Positions 39,001 through 47,769 are shown, counted from the stretch's first letter. The stretch is 64,000 bases of DNA from Wolbachia endosymbiont (group B) of Protocalliphora azurea (GCF_947251865.1 NZ_OX366394.1:1426001-1490000); one strand, 5' to 3'. The notes: generated from the letters alone by a model not told the origin. A program made the numbers and translations.

Positions 39001-42000
39001 TATTTTTAACTTTTGCGATAAATGCTTCTTCAACATTTTGGTCTATAGTTTCACCTCTAGATATTCGCTCAGAAACCTTGAAAAGCTGATCATAAAACTC
39101 AATATTCTTTACTCTTTCTGCTACCTTGTCAGCATTAAACAACTCTTTGATACGTTGTTCTTTTTCCTCTTCTGTAATCTCTTCTTCATCAAACGAATCC
39201 TTGCAGGCCATATTTACACTTCTTTCTCTTCTTGGTTTTTTACTTGGTGGATACTCTGGTGATGAAGGTTCTCTTTTTTCTCCTTTAGAACACTGCCCTA
39301 CAGTAGGTAACATATGAACTGAACTATGAACTACACCAACAGGAATAAATCCTTCCTTAGCTGTCCTACTTGTTAAAATAAGTTTATTTGGATTATTAGA
39401 TCCTTTATCGAAAACAACACCGATAAATTTCACCTCATCACCATCTGTGAGTGTTTTATAGGTAACGCCCTCTTTATACTCTTCATTTATTTGATCATTT
39501 GCTTCCCTCAATAAAGCTTTAGCTCCTTTGCCCTGCCTTGATGTCTTAAGTTCTAATCCTATTGGAGTGTACTCCTCAGCATTTCCACCTTGAGCTACAA
39601 ACTTAATACCATGAACTAGCATATCAATGCGTTCCCCTCTACCAGTTTGAAACTCAGTTAAAACTAATGCTCTAGTTTCTGGTGATTCTTGTAATTTTAG
39701 GTCGCTATAATAACTAAATACTCCATTCAATATTCCCTGGAAATGAGCTTCTTTATTAACGAGACTCTTAAAAGGGAATATTCCTTCTCCAATTTTTTCT
39801 AATAATCCACTATATCCTTTTATTGATAAGGATTGGATATCTAGTGCTTTATCAAATGTTTCTTTTAACTCATTAGGATAAGGAACTTCTTTGAAAGTAC
39901 CTTGAAATCTCTCAGCTCCGTTGTTGTACTCTTGTAAAGAATTATATTTTTCAGTCCAAATAGTAAGATATCTTCTAAAATCTGACTTGTATCTAGTATC
40001 AAAATTAAGATTTAATTCGACTATTTCCCTATTCCCTATTTCTCTATTTAATCTATCAAGAGGGAGTACTTCATTTAGCATGTTCAGAACATCTTTTCTG
40101 TTAGCTTCAATAATATTTATCACATAAACCAATTTCTCTGTATTTTCTGGAATAAGCACCATTGTTACAACTGCATGGCTTGCATCAAGATTAGCCGATA
40201 GTCTTTCTCTGGCTCTTTCAGCTGCTGGACGTCTAAGCCTACGAAGATTAGGATGCACTTCAGTAGGTATATTGCCTCCATAGATAAAAATGTATTTTTT
40301 TAAACTTGTTCCTGAATCTTCACTTAATAATAACAATTGCCCTAGTAAAAACCTACTAAAATAATGATTATCTCCCTTTTCCGGTGTACCAGGAAACGTG
40401 TGATAGATACGTTCCATATTATTTTTTATTCGTTTTTTTAGCGCATTTGTGTAGATTTCTTGCGTATCCCAATCATCAGCAGACTTTAATATATCTTGAA
40501 AAAGAGGAATTACTCTCCCCTCACGGCTCGACCCTCCGATATTAGAAATAGGAGATGAACTATCAAGATTGACACCAACACATAAAATTTCGTCCGCAGT
40601 GGTTAAAACCCGCATAACATTTGGTTGGAAGCCTTGTGCATACCTCTCTGCTTGTTGCAAAGCCTTATCTGGAGTGGCATTAGGACCTGCCCCTGCTTTT
40701 AATTCAATAATAATGGGAATAGAGTTTAATGCACGATCAGGACCACGAGCTAGCAGGATAATATCTGCATAACCCCTTCCTGCAAATTGCTCTGGATAAA
40801 CTCTAAGATTATACCTATAGTGGAAATTCATGAAAACGCCTACCATAAATCCATGATGTGCTGCTTCACGTGCTCTGCTAGCATAGATTAGTGAGTCTGC
40901 ATATTCGGAGTGAATTGTGTAAATCTTATCAAGAATTCTCCTTAAAGATGCTTTAACTGTTCGCTGATTGGAAATAGCTAGCTTCGCTATATCGACTTCG
41001 GGATCCCTCCATAACCCTTTTCTCACTTTTTTAAATTGAACTTCAGAATTATGTTCTATGTCTACTCCTTTATCTTTCACATCAACAACTATTTCTCCCT
41101 GATGACCGGCATCTTTAATGATTTTTATTGATTTAACTTTAATTTTATCTAGGTTATTTTCAATAAGAGAGTAAAGCTTGCCTAATACCTCCTTCAATTC
41201 ACCTTGATCAAACTCTTGAGTGTAAGAATGAGAACCACTTTCTGATATAACAAATAATTTTACTTTATCGATCACATCTTTTTGACTCTTCATTTCACCA
41301 TTTTTTATAATAGCTACCTTCAAAGTCTTTGCACCGTCAAAGCTAAAATAAATCTCCTTGATGTCTAGCTTTTTTGCCATCTCTGTATCCAACAAAGTAG
41401 AAAAACTACCTAGGAAGAAGTGTGTAAAAAACCCTGCTTTTTCTACAGAGTGTAAATAAGATGGAATCTGATCCACAAATGACTGAAATCTCGGTTCAAA
41501 AGATTTAAAATCCTCATCTTGCCGGCTTATACCAACTTCTTTATCTGCTTCCTCTATCAATAACTGTATTAACTCAAAGTCTTGTGGTCTTACTTTACCC
41601 ATGACTCTTTTTAAGCCTTTTGCAAGCTCTTTATCATTATCAATAATATTCCTTTCAAGACCAAAATTATAATGGTTTCGTTTACCTGGTGCACCAACAT
41701 GAAATAATTGTATTTGAATATCCCCATTACCATATTGAGTCTCAACTTCACCAGAAACACTAATCGTTGCGCTAAGCATTCCACTCATTGCTCTTATTTC
41801 AGGTTCACCTCCCCAAGTATCAGGGTTCCTCATGTTTTCCAAGTAACGCTCAAAATCACCTTCAACAAAATCTCTGAACTCATTTCTATAAGAACTTATG
41901 TGATCAACTACTCGATTACGAAATAAGTTTCTTACTAAATTTGCAAATGTATCATCATAATTCGCAGCACCTAAATTCCGAACCAAACCTCTAATATGAT

Positions 42001-42313
42001 CTAAATTTTGGGTTACAGTTCCATCATTTCCAAATAGTACTTCATACCTTTGTCGAAATAAAGCATCGTCGTTTCTGACGGGTATTAAGTAAGCCATAGT
42101 AACAGACCAAAACAAGCAACTACCGTCTCCTGGAACATCGATTCTCTTAATCTGACTTCCACTTTCGGAATCAACATCAGATCTCCGATAACGCTTAAGT
42201 TGAGAAAATTCTCTAGCTTGCTCTATATATTGCACTTCATCCGATAATTCAGTAATCTTTGAATTAATATCTTCTTTTTTTAGATGATCTGTTGGATATT
42301 GTATCTTGAACAT
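33083..42313 (-). CDS. cifB: CifB-like giant toxin: OTU, two PD-(D/E)XK, ankyrins, latrotoxin CTD
   Basis: A 3076-aa multidomain protein directly downstream of cifA. OTU-type protease/deubiquitinase at about 55-220: GDGSCLFW (Cys66), TWGGE, HYNFG (His214). First PD-(D/E)XK at about 480-585: GYADIILL (Asp517) and IIIELKAG (Glu537, Lys539). Second at about 855-975: GERIDMLV (Asp897) and IGLELKTS (Glu921, Lys923). A basic KKPRRER cluster near 1025 could be a nuclear localisation signal. A helical region with hydrophobic stretches (about 1140-1300) resembles toxin pore or translocation segments. A beta-rich region follows to about 2050, then about 21 ankyrin repeats (about 2065-2735) in four larger blocks. 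GGRKRRHHH (about 2742-2750) resembles a furin-type site. The last 240 residues resemble the latrotoxin C-terminal domain. Nucleases, OTU, ankyrins and latrotoxin CTD together match type V CifB. It should be the modification (sterility) factor paired with CifA. No frameshift is seen. Confidence 0.88.
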   Translation of the reverse strand: MFKIQYPTDHLKKEDINSKITELSDEVQYIEQAREFSQLKRYRRSDVDSESGSQIKRIDVPGDGSCLFWSVTMAYLIPVRNDDALFRQRYEVLFGNDGTVTQNLDHIRGLVRNLGAANYDDTFANLVRNLFRNRVVDHISSYRNEFRDFVEGDFERYLENMRNPDTWGGEPEIRAMSGMLSATISVSGEVETQYGNGDIQIQLFHVGAPGKRNHYNFGLERNIIDNDKELAKGLKRVMGKVRPQDFELIQLLIEEADKEVGISRQDEDFKSFEPRFQSFVDQIPSYLHSVEKAGFFTHFFLGSFSTLLDTEMAKKLDIKEIYFSFDGAKTLKVAIIKNGEMKSQKDVIDKVKLFVISESGSHSYTQEFDQGELKEVLGKLYSLIENNLDKIKVKSIKIIKDAGHQGEIVVDVKDKGVDIEHNSEVQFKKVRKGLWRDPEVDIAKLAISNQRTVKASLRRILDKIYTIHSEYADSLIYASRAREAAHHGFMVGVFMNFHYRYNLRVYPEQFAGRGYADIILLARGPDRALNSIPIIIELKAGAGPNATPDKALQQAERYAQGFQPNVMRVLTTADEILCVGVNLDSSSPISNIGGSSREGRVIPLFQDILKSADDWDTQEIYTNALKKRIKNNMERIYHTFPGTPEKGDNHYFSRFLLGQLLLLSEDSGTSLKKYIFIYGGNIPTEVHPNLRRLRRPAAERARERLSANLDASHAVVTMVLIPENTEKLVYVINIIEANRKDVLNMLNEVLPLDRLNREIGNREIVELNLNFDTRYKSDFRRYLTIWTEKYNSLQEYNNGAERFQGTFKEVPYPNELKETFDKALDIQSLSIKGYSGLLEKIGEGIFPFKSLVNKEAHFQGILNGVFSYYSDLKLQESPETRALVLTEFQTGRGERIDMLVHGIKFVAQGGNAEEYTPIGLELKTSRQGKGAKALLREANDQINEEYKEGVTYKTLTDGDEVKFIGVVFDKGSNNPNKLILTSRTAKEGFIPVGVVHSSVHMLPTVGQCSKGEKREPSSPEYPPSKKPRRERSVNMACKDSFDEEEITEEEKEQRIKELFNADKVAERVKNIEFYDQLFKVSERISRGETIDQNVEEAFIAKVKNIDLSSIDPEIRDIVKEMKDNIENKEEMKNILRRSGVAEKIGKVAEGAGLAFTVFLVGKHIANGDVEGLGYDALNLWVMPKIGEKISGKMLELGTKLDSQMLKGFAPVMGRAIGNFAAFLGLAESIKARENATDPVDVKIADLNIATNSIFIAADVPAVVTETMSAIGMEAGVIGEFAGPVGAAISVAVIIISQFVEAELEVEKLTEQMSLTDQEKHDLYWDFFLSKKLPDYIGNDLQAEEIYKQYISKILDQFKGSYDKIAISLPSILLTEEKYLDGSIFRRKREVMQSDDASAYLGITPCFRHTRIVDNKFDFRLITRVSDISLNVKSGNNHISRLLPSTMKNYSAICGPKGDDVDLTVISEKTLQRVEGVAQCGYRSEYENMVLSTTVKKVSLKEYLPGCQNAIMYSKSSSSRLPANMLFYIPNNDAFINVTSNYTIDVIFNGKNILLNSYGIDNQGSSVQNRYYFTDQLSNCDIHKQGTNFFYIAKDNFVCNLGGSSTGQNNIVVTRGNFADSENIHSVIGSSKANHIEVSHAGYVDGKGGNDVITAKNFTTIKGYFGDSIRGKGLVLLPINFSDIGSMTHANNITNIYNKSGAFISVDKQTSVKTADGLFVTPTKVDINTDRVTNVHITKLDNKLDNLQKMDNSNFNITKQLLNTNYHGVVGSSSNHIFYPDEDHHNFYWKAPSNISHLYLFDNRNANIMIAQANGILDFSLLNSTLNDMPFIEDNKGEIKINKNGLNITLLSNYKDVTVTFNGEEYYKLQNGELERDYCSHSLKVDGRFSVNGTNLLNHHNCFTFDSEKVLFLKLNNDLLLLSDRGALSISDYYSSVHKNWDLSIELSDKIMEPEEFGERADEFSSFRYYKPDEQGLQIYHNQPVNKNDIGLVDLKDKSILDFNMRVINDTLLLSHKNNTLVKVENWNTYQPAREMMFAFNDAIVSNSKCIASICNSEDVIVEFNKEKAILSTEQLFDAVRRNNLSEVKNLLSMGADVNIRDRRGWAPLHYASDNDNKLDTSRAILNRNANIEAKTNIGETPLHIANAYGQLKIIELLIDKRANIEAKTNDGLTPLHVAIQHNNTTPKIIEFLIDKGVNIEAKIKDDQTPLHHAVFKDRLDIVRVLSSRGANIEAKTSDGKTPLDLAIQGNYTDIVGFLKQTELDKKLLTATENGDLSEVKKFVGQGASVNAIEVGIFGRKPIHIAAEKNYKDIIEFLLGKEVSVDDTSNYGWTPLHYTASKGCLEVAKFLIDKGASINAQNVYGREPIHIAAEHDNKNIIELLLNKGVSVNEVDKDGWMSLHWASWNGHLNIIEYLVGKGANVNAKDRNGKTPLDLARDKGYNNVVEYLQQTQLGLDRQLLTAVQGGNLNEVKDFVVRGASLDTQDSNNGWTPIIYAAQGSKWDAVKFLIAQGAKFNNEITYQGTPLHFAAQEGNSNMVQFLLDKGANIEAQDAYNRKPLHIAVDVNRLNVVNLLLDRGANLKATDMYGKTSLDLAIQKGYEDIVEVLKQKQLNLDKELLIAAEKGDLEKVRESIRRGANVNIQDRQGWTPLFWAIQKNNFNIIELLLDNSADIKVKDNEGWTPLHWAVQLGSLNVVKYFVEKGADVNALTADGRAPLDIAKDKGHNKIVEYLEEKLSEGRGGRKRRHHHGDHSRHHLSRKPLAINSSNQPEIAASSGIRPFSWINYCISLVKSSVGRLLSSQSEGTASSVSQFDGQFAKASISNSSLTGTTLPSDDTDKRQKNGGFFRDNVDYVNANLKRMCERQAPVKFKPKGRNTILEMGDHYLSQVDFNGTIILFDLLIRRFTGQKYISTVDQSISPLEAQGYALNITKGFEKVVEQAGLKSGVSMHRLNIDYMGMQKDIVRKVVRGQFNEISGVLSSYLEKACPSREAGCPGKLSSKKFDKFIAQFNNGLLSQSIEQILHNGDGRLEVDGAKQMNLEPQSYLSNASVHSYSEVSNCLSEIGVTKLGGNLNR

Positions 42314-42515
42314 AAACCCCCTTTATTATATTATACTAAACCCACTATACCAAGCTTATTGTATAACCATCAGAGATATCAATAATAAAAGCTATTTTTG
42401 CCTACATGCTGACTTGTGTATATAACATTTGTATTACAATGCAACATCTTTTTGACAGAAGCTAAAGTAGTAACAAGAAACCACCACCTACTTTATAGAA
42501 TTGCCTTATAATACC

Positions 42516-43763
42516 TTAATTGCCTAACCCTAATTGCTCACATGCTTTGCTTAATTCAACTTCAGTTAAGCTAGTGAACTCTTCATCTGTAGACTTTCTA
42601 TATGCTAGAAACTTATTCAATGAATCAGCATCTCTTTTTTCCAATATAGATCGTATGTAGCCTGCCTGTTTAGAACACATAAACTCTTTAACCTGATCAG
42701 AATTAGCTTTATTTAATAACGCCCATACTGGTTCCATACAGCCCTTTTCTACTAAAGGTGTTAATAAAACTGTACAGAAAAGAGGTGATTTATCCTCTAG
42801 TTCCTCTCTTATCACTAAAGCACGATGGCTATCAAATCCTTCCTTCATCCACATATGCATAAAAAGCTTTACACTTTCACTTACATAAGGCTCTGAATGT
42901 TTTTTGATTTCCATGTCTAACCAGATATTATAATCATCTTCTGGAACATCATTTGGCTTTAAACAATCAAATAATTCCTGAAATTTATCAAAGCGAAGTG
43001 CACCCTGTAGTGTATTCAAACTACCATAATAACCATTTTCAGCTAAGTCTCTTTTTAGAAGTTCTGGATATTTATCAGGACTTATTTGACTAAAACAAAA
43101 CTCGAATATTTCAGGATAACTATTACAACGACTACCTGCTGCATACACTGCTGTCTTCATGAAGATCTCATCCTTTTTCTGTGAGCCCATTTCATCTTCA
43201 GGTAATGACTTTATTTTATTCCAGAAGAATTCTACTGCTTCCGCTTGTTTCAAATCTATAGCACATTTAAGTCCATATTCATATGGATGACGACCATCTA
43301 GATTTAGTTTAGAGATGTAACCGCTAACAAAATGTGACCAAAAACCTGTTAAAAGGTCGCTTGTTAAAGATTTAACTAAGTGACCATACTCCAACAGACT
43401 ACTTTTACCTTGAGCTGATAATCTTTTTTTTCTTTCCTCAAATAAAGCAATAATATCTTCCTCTAAGCAGCACCTACAGGCAATTTCATAGCTAGGGTTA
43501 CTAAAGGGACTGCCTGGCATTATCAGCTTTTTACCTATCACCTGCCTATCAAGTTTAACTTTATGTAAATTGTCTACTTTCTTCCAACAATCCTCATTAG
43601 ATAGCACTTGTGAAAGAAAATTGTGCCTCTTTTTACCACCCCTTTTGTGCAAGTCCCAATTTGCATAACACCAGCGCTCAATTTGAAAAAGCTTAGATGC
43701 TCTATAGGGATCATCCTCTTTAATAGACGAAAACAAAACTTTTGGAATATCTGAACGCAGCAT
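42516..43763 (-). CDS. cifA: CifA-like rescue factor
   Basis: A 415-aa protein upstream of cifB on the same strand (202-bp gap), start at 43763 with GAGGGG ribosome-binding site. Its N-terminal third shows the pattern I know from CidA: a WKKVDNLHKVKL segment, GSPFSNPSYEIACRCCLEED and IIALFEERKKR, corresponding to WxxVRLDN, NPLRKYEMACSYC and HPLFQKRFE in CidA. A later AVEFFWNKIK segment also fits. The rest is alpha-helical, as expected for CifA folds. CifA rescues embryos from, and in some systems is needed for, cytoplasmic incompatibility. Identification rests on these motifs and the operon position, not on an alignment. Confidence 0.82.
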   Translation of the reverse strand: MLRSDIPKVLFSSIKEDDPYRASKLFQIERWCYANWDLHKRGGKKRHNFLSQVLSNEDCWKKVDNLHKVKLDRQVIGKKLIMPGSPFSNPSYEIACRCCLEEDIIALFEERKKRLSAQGKSSLLEYGHLVKSLTSDLLTGFWSHFVSGYISKLNLDGRHPYEYGLKCAIDLKQAEAVEFFWNKIKSLPEDEMGSQKKDEIFMKTAVYAAGSRCNSYPEIFEFCFSQISPDKYPELLKRDLAENGYYGSLNTLQGALRFDKFQELFDCLKPNDVPEDDYNIWLDMEIKKHSEPYVSESVKLFMHMWMKEGFDSHRALVIREELEDKSPLFCTVLLTPLVEKGCMEPVWALLNKANSDQVKEFMCSKQAGYIRSILEKRDADSLNKFLAYRKSTDEEFTSLTEVELSKACEQLGLGN

Positions 43764-44486
43764 AATTACCCCTCTATGAATGGAAAAACATGGAAACTGT
43801 TACGTCTAACATACACTATAGTAACTTGATACCATTTCGAGTAAGATATCCCTTTTCTAAGTTTTGTCAATCCTCAATTTGAAAAATTTTTTTAGACTTG
43901 AATAACTCTCAACAAAAGCCTCTTAATATGAGAGATACATGACGTTTTGTTTATTTTAAATTCTGTTTTTTATAAGTCTACCTTAGTTATTATTCTAAAA
44001 TAAACTAGTATTAATTTAGCAGAATGTATTATTAAGATCTTAAGTAAGATAACCATTTCCAGAACTCAAAACCAGCTAATGAGAGAAGAGTTTGTTTTGG
44101 GATGCGTTGGACTACCATTTGTACCGTACGAACTTTTTTATATTCTGACTTTGATATACGCTAAAACTAGCCACATTAGCACATTTCATCCATGTCTACA
44201 TACGAACTGTTTTGCCTAAGATTATGGAAATAATTTAAATTTTCTATTTTTATAACCCTATTTTACGAGGCTTGTTCTCACAAATGTATGACCTTTTTTG
44301 AAGGAGTAAATAATTGAAATCCTTATGACACTAAGTTGAAGTATTTTTCTATCAAATTCGAAATAAAAGATATTTTTCTATACCTATGTACAACAAATTT
44401 GCAGTTTCGAGAAACATATAAAACTCTTGCTGATCATATCAAGTATGTAATAATCAAAGCATAGGTTTTTAAAATGAGGTAAAATT
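43764..44486. other. Gene-free stretch between cifA and the ankyrin gene
   Basis: A 723-bp region between divergent genes. It holds copy B of the dispersed repeat (44027-44317). cifA's promoter should lie in 43764-43860; TATAGT near 43820 on the minus strand is a possible -10 but lacks a good -35. No ORF was accepted. Confidence 0.5.
44027..44317 (-). repeat. Dispersed noncoding repeat, copy B
   Basis: Reverse complement of 15375-15665 with scattered differences. Within it GTTCGTA occurs on the minus strand twice about 75 bp apart (CAGTTCGTATGTA and AAGTTCGTACGGTA), so the block has internal repeats. It lies about 260 bp upstream of cifA. Confidence 0.8.
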
Positions 44487-45328
44487 ATGTGTTCTAATCA
44501 GTTGAAAGAACAAGATTTTTATGCAACATGCACCATACCAATTTATCAAGTTGGTGTGAGTGTGAGAACTACGCTGTCATATTTAGCTACTCTCAGTAGT
44601 TACTTAAAAATAGATGAACATCATGTACAAGAAAGTAATAGTAATACTGAGTTACATTGTGCTGCTTTTCATGGTAACTTAGAAGTAGTTCAAGCTCTGT
44701 TAGAAAAAGGAGCTAGTGTTGAAGAACGAAATAGCAAAGGCTGTACTGCTCTTCATTGTGCTACTGAAGGTGGTTGCTTAGCAGTAGTTAAGTACTTTAT
44801 AAATGAAAAAAGAATCAATGTTAACCAAAAGAACGATGATAATGATACTCCTTTACATATAGCTGCTGAAGATGGCCACTTAGAGGTAGTTCGATTTCTG
44901 TTAGAAAAAGGAGCTAGTGTTGAGGAACCAGGTAACGAAGGGCGTACTGCTTTGCATTATGCTGCTAGAGAAGGTCACTTAAGAATAGTTCAATTTCTGT
45001 TAGAAAAAGGGGCTGATGTTGATGCACGAGACAACCAAGGTTCCACTGCTTTGCATTATGCTGCTGAAGGTGGTTGCTTAGCAGTAGTTAAGTACTTTAT
45101 AGACGAAAAAGGAATCGACGTTAATCAAGAGAACGATGATAATGAAACTCCTTTGCATATTGCTGTTAGAGAGGACCACTTAGAAGTAGTTCGATTTCTA
45201 TTAGAAAAAGGAGCTAGTGTTGAGGAACTAGGTAGCGGAGGATGTACTGCTTTGCATTATGCTGCTAGCGGTGGCAATTTAGAAGTAGTTCAACTTCTAT
45301 TAGAAAAAGGGGCTAACGTTACCGCGTT
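44487..45328 (+). pseudogene. 5' part of split ankyrin-CLLGG gene
   Basis: Residues about 50-280 form seven ankyrin repeats. A three-repeat block (CTALHC...GGCLAVVKYFI, TPLHIA, TALHYA) occurs twice in succession, a recent internal duplication. The gene runs into element copy 2 at 45329, which would replace its end by LPTMLQKT and a stop (45359). The natural continuation is 22180-22501, restoring a 387-codon gene with the CLLGG C-terminal domain. In its present form it encodes a 290-aa truncated ankyrin protein that might still be made. Confidence 0.88.
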
Positions 45329-47290
45329 TACACTACCGACAATGTTGCAAAAAACATAAAAATAAAACTAGAGAAAACCATTTCTCGAAAACTTCTGTGT
45401 CCAGAACCAAGAGTCCGATTTACTTATAGCGCTAATAATCAATTAACCATCGGCTTTAAGGAATGATATGAACATATTATTTCAAGGAAAAGTCATGAGA
45501 AACAAGAGATTAGCTATCCAAATTAGCTGTAGCTATGAACCTAATCGGTTAGCAGAACAATGCTTATCAGATGCTTATGAAAAGGTAGTGTCAAAGGAAA
45601 TAAGTCAAAAAAACTTAAAACATAAAAATGGGATTCAAGGAGGGTCAAATGGTAACAGTATGTTTATATGCGAGAGTTTCTTCGGGGAAACAAGTAGAAG
45701 GAAATACGATAGAAAGTCAAATTGCAGCTTTAGAGAAGCAAATTAATCTGGACGGATACAGATTGTTAAGTGAGTATAAATTTATTGATAACGGCTACAG
45801 TGGATCTCATTTAGTCCGCCCTGATTTAGAAAAATTACGTGATAAAGTAACAGAAGGTAAAATTGATAAGATTTACATTCATTCTCCTGATCGTTTATCT
45901 AGAAAATATGCATATCAAATGGTGCTGATTGAAGAATTTGAAAAAGCAGGAGCAAAAGTGGTTTTTTTAAATTATGAGATTAACGGTAACCCAGAATCTC
46001 AATTACTGTTACAAATGCAAGGTATGATAGCAGAATATGAACGTGCGAAAATTATGGAACGAAGTCGTCGTGGTAAAATCTATGCAGCTAACAAAGGCTA
46101 TGTAAATGTAATGGGAGGAGCTCCTTATGGTTATCGTTATATAGATAAGCATATGGGAGGAGGACAAGCTTTATTTGAGATTAACGAAAAAGAAGCTGAT
46201 GTCGTTCGTAAAGTATTTTTGTGGATAGGCAGAGAAAGAACAAGTATTGGGGAAGTATGTCGTCGGCTAAATACTATGTCCATTAAGACACAAAAAGGAA
46301 AAGAACGCTGGAATAAAGGTACAATTTGGAGTATGTTGAAAAACCCTGCTTACAAAGGACAAGCAGCTTTTGGTAGAAGAAGGTTAGGAGTAAGATTAAA
46401 GCAAGTAAGACCACAGAAAGGCTCTTGTGAGCAGCCAAAAAGTAACCACTCTGTCTATCCTGTTGAAAAAGCAAATTGGATTTATATTAAAGTGCCAAAT
46501 ATAGTAGATGAAGATATATTTGATATTGTTCAAGAACAATTAGCTGAAAATAGAAAAGTAGCAAGGACAAGAAAAAGAGGAGCAAAGTACTTACTACAAG
46601 GTTTAGTCATATGTAAGCGTTGTAATTACGGATGTTACGGAACTTGCATGAGAAGTAGACGAGAAGAAGAAGGTGGTCATTATGCATATTACCGTTGTAG
46701 TGGTAAAGATTCTTACCGTTTTGGTGGTAATAAGATTTGTGACAATAAACCCATTCGCTCAGATGCATTAGAAACAGCTGTGTGGGAAGAGGTTAAGCAG
46801 TTATTGAAAAATCCAAACAGGATTTTAGAAGAATACAAGCGTAGGCTTTCAGAACTAAAAAAATCATCATTGGATCAAAAAAGTGACCTGCTAGAGAAAC
46901 AAGAAAATAAATTAAAACGTGGTATTGCTAGACTTATCGATAGTTATGCTCAAGAATATATCAATCAAGAGGAATTTGAACCACGAATTAAAGCAATGAA
47001 ACAAAGCTTAAAAACAATTAAAGAAGAGAAGAAAAAGATATTTTATCAAAAGGAATTAGAACAGGAGGTAACTCTGGTTGTGGCCAATTTAGAAGACTTT
47101 TCTTCCAATATTACGTTAAACCTTGATAACGCAGACTGGTTAACTAAACGTGATATTATCAGAACATTGGTCAAGAGAATTGAAATTAACCTTGAGGACG
47201 TAAATGTGGTATTTCGCGTAAAAGAGCTACCGAACTCTTCTGGACATAATGGAAAGGAAAATAAAAATTTGCAACATTGTCGTAGGTGTA
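45329..47290 (+). mobile_element. Serine-recombinase insertion element, copy 2
   Basis: 1962 bp, same ends and direct orientation as copy 1, with TT at 45327-45328 and 47291-47292. The left flank is the ankyrin gene and the right flank is the N-terminal part of the O-methyltransferase. Together with copy 1 it brackets 22178-45328. Confidence 0.93.
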
Positions 47291-47307
47291 TTATCTGCAA
47301 CGATTAG
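45649..47307 (+). CDS. Large serine recombinase of the insertion element, copy 2
   Basis: A 552-aa protein, identical to copy 1 except at the end, where the frame runs through the element boundary into the methyltransferase region (CRRCI then ICND) and stops at 47307. Domains are as in copy 1: resolvase with YARVSSGKQ, recombinase, zinc ribbon, coiled coil. The AAGGAGG site precedes the ATG. Confidence 0.92.
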   Translation: MVTVCLYARVSSGKQVEGNTIESQIAALEKQINLDGYRLLSEYKFIDNGYSGSHLVRPDLEKLRDKVTEGKIDKIYIHSPDRLSRKYAYQMVLIEEFEKAGAKVVFLNYEINGNPESQLLLQMQGMIAEYERAKIMERSRRGKIYAANKGYVNVMGGAPYGYRYIDKHMGGGQALFEINEKEADVVRKVFLWIGRERTSIGEVCRRLNTMSIKTQKGKERWNKGTIWSMLKNPAYKGQAAFGRRRLGVRLKQVRPQKGSCEQPKSNHSVYPVEKANWIYIKVPNIVDEDIFDIVQEQLAENRKVARTRKRGAKYLLQGLVICKRCNYGCYGTCMRSRREEEGGHYAYYRCSGKDSYRFGGNKICDNKPIRSDALETAVWEEVKQLLKNPNRILEEYKRRLSELKKSSLDQKSDLLEKQENKLKRGIARLIDSYAQEYINQEEFEPRIKAMKQSLKTIKEEKKKIFYQKELEQEVTLVVANLEDFSSNITLNLDNADWLTKRDIIRTLVKRIEINLEDVNVVFRVKELPNSSGHNGKENKNLQHCRRCIICND

Positions 47308-47769
47308 CCCATCTTGTTTAATGTATGACTCTGCCCAATCTAAATACTTAGGATAACTACTTTTGTCAGCATCGATGAATATCATGTCAAATGGTGCCTT
47401 TGCTGATAATTCATTAATTTTTTCCAGTGCATCACCTTCTATTAGAGTAATTTTATCACTTAGATTAAAAGCACTAAAATTTTTTTTTGCTATTCTTGAG
47501 TGTTGAGGATTATTTTCTATTGTATATATATGACCATCTTTCGGTAAAGCTTTTACCATACAAATTGACGAATAACCATATAAAGTGCCAATTTCAACTA
47601 TGCTTTTAACTTTATGGATTTTGATAAATAAATTTAATAATTTTCCTTCTTCAGGAGTGATTTGAATACGTTGTTTCTTATCAAGAGTACAATGTTCTTC
47701 TATTTTTTTATACTCTTTTGCAAATAAGCTTCTTATGTACAACGATTTTCTGCTAAAGTTATGACGCAT
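47291..47769 (-). pseudogene. N-terminal part of split O-methyltransferase
   Basis: The first 159 codons of a family-3 (caffeoyl-CoA-type) SAM-dependent O-methyltransferase: SAM-binding VEIGTLYGYSSICMVKALP, IENNPQHSRIAKKNF, and metal/substrate motif FIDADKSSYPKYLDW. The frame reaches DGLIVADN and then enters element copy 2, giving a false C-terminus (TPTTMLQIFIFL...) to 47227. Its true end is at 20081-20213. Without the AIREFN-like helix and final strand it is probably inactive. Confidence 0.88.

Noticed and set aside
15375..44317. The dispersed repeat as a sign of tandem cif operons
   Set aside because: Relative to the cif genes the two copies have opposite orientation and lie on different sides (3' of one, 5' of the other), which does not fit a tandem duplication.
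47227..47290. C-terminus of the methyltransferase as written by the open frame
   Set aside because: These residues are read from the end of the recombinase element; the true C-terminus is at 20081-20213.
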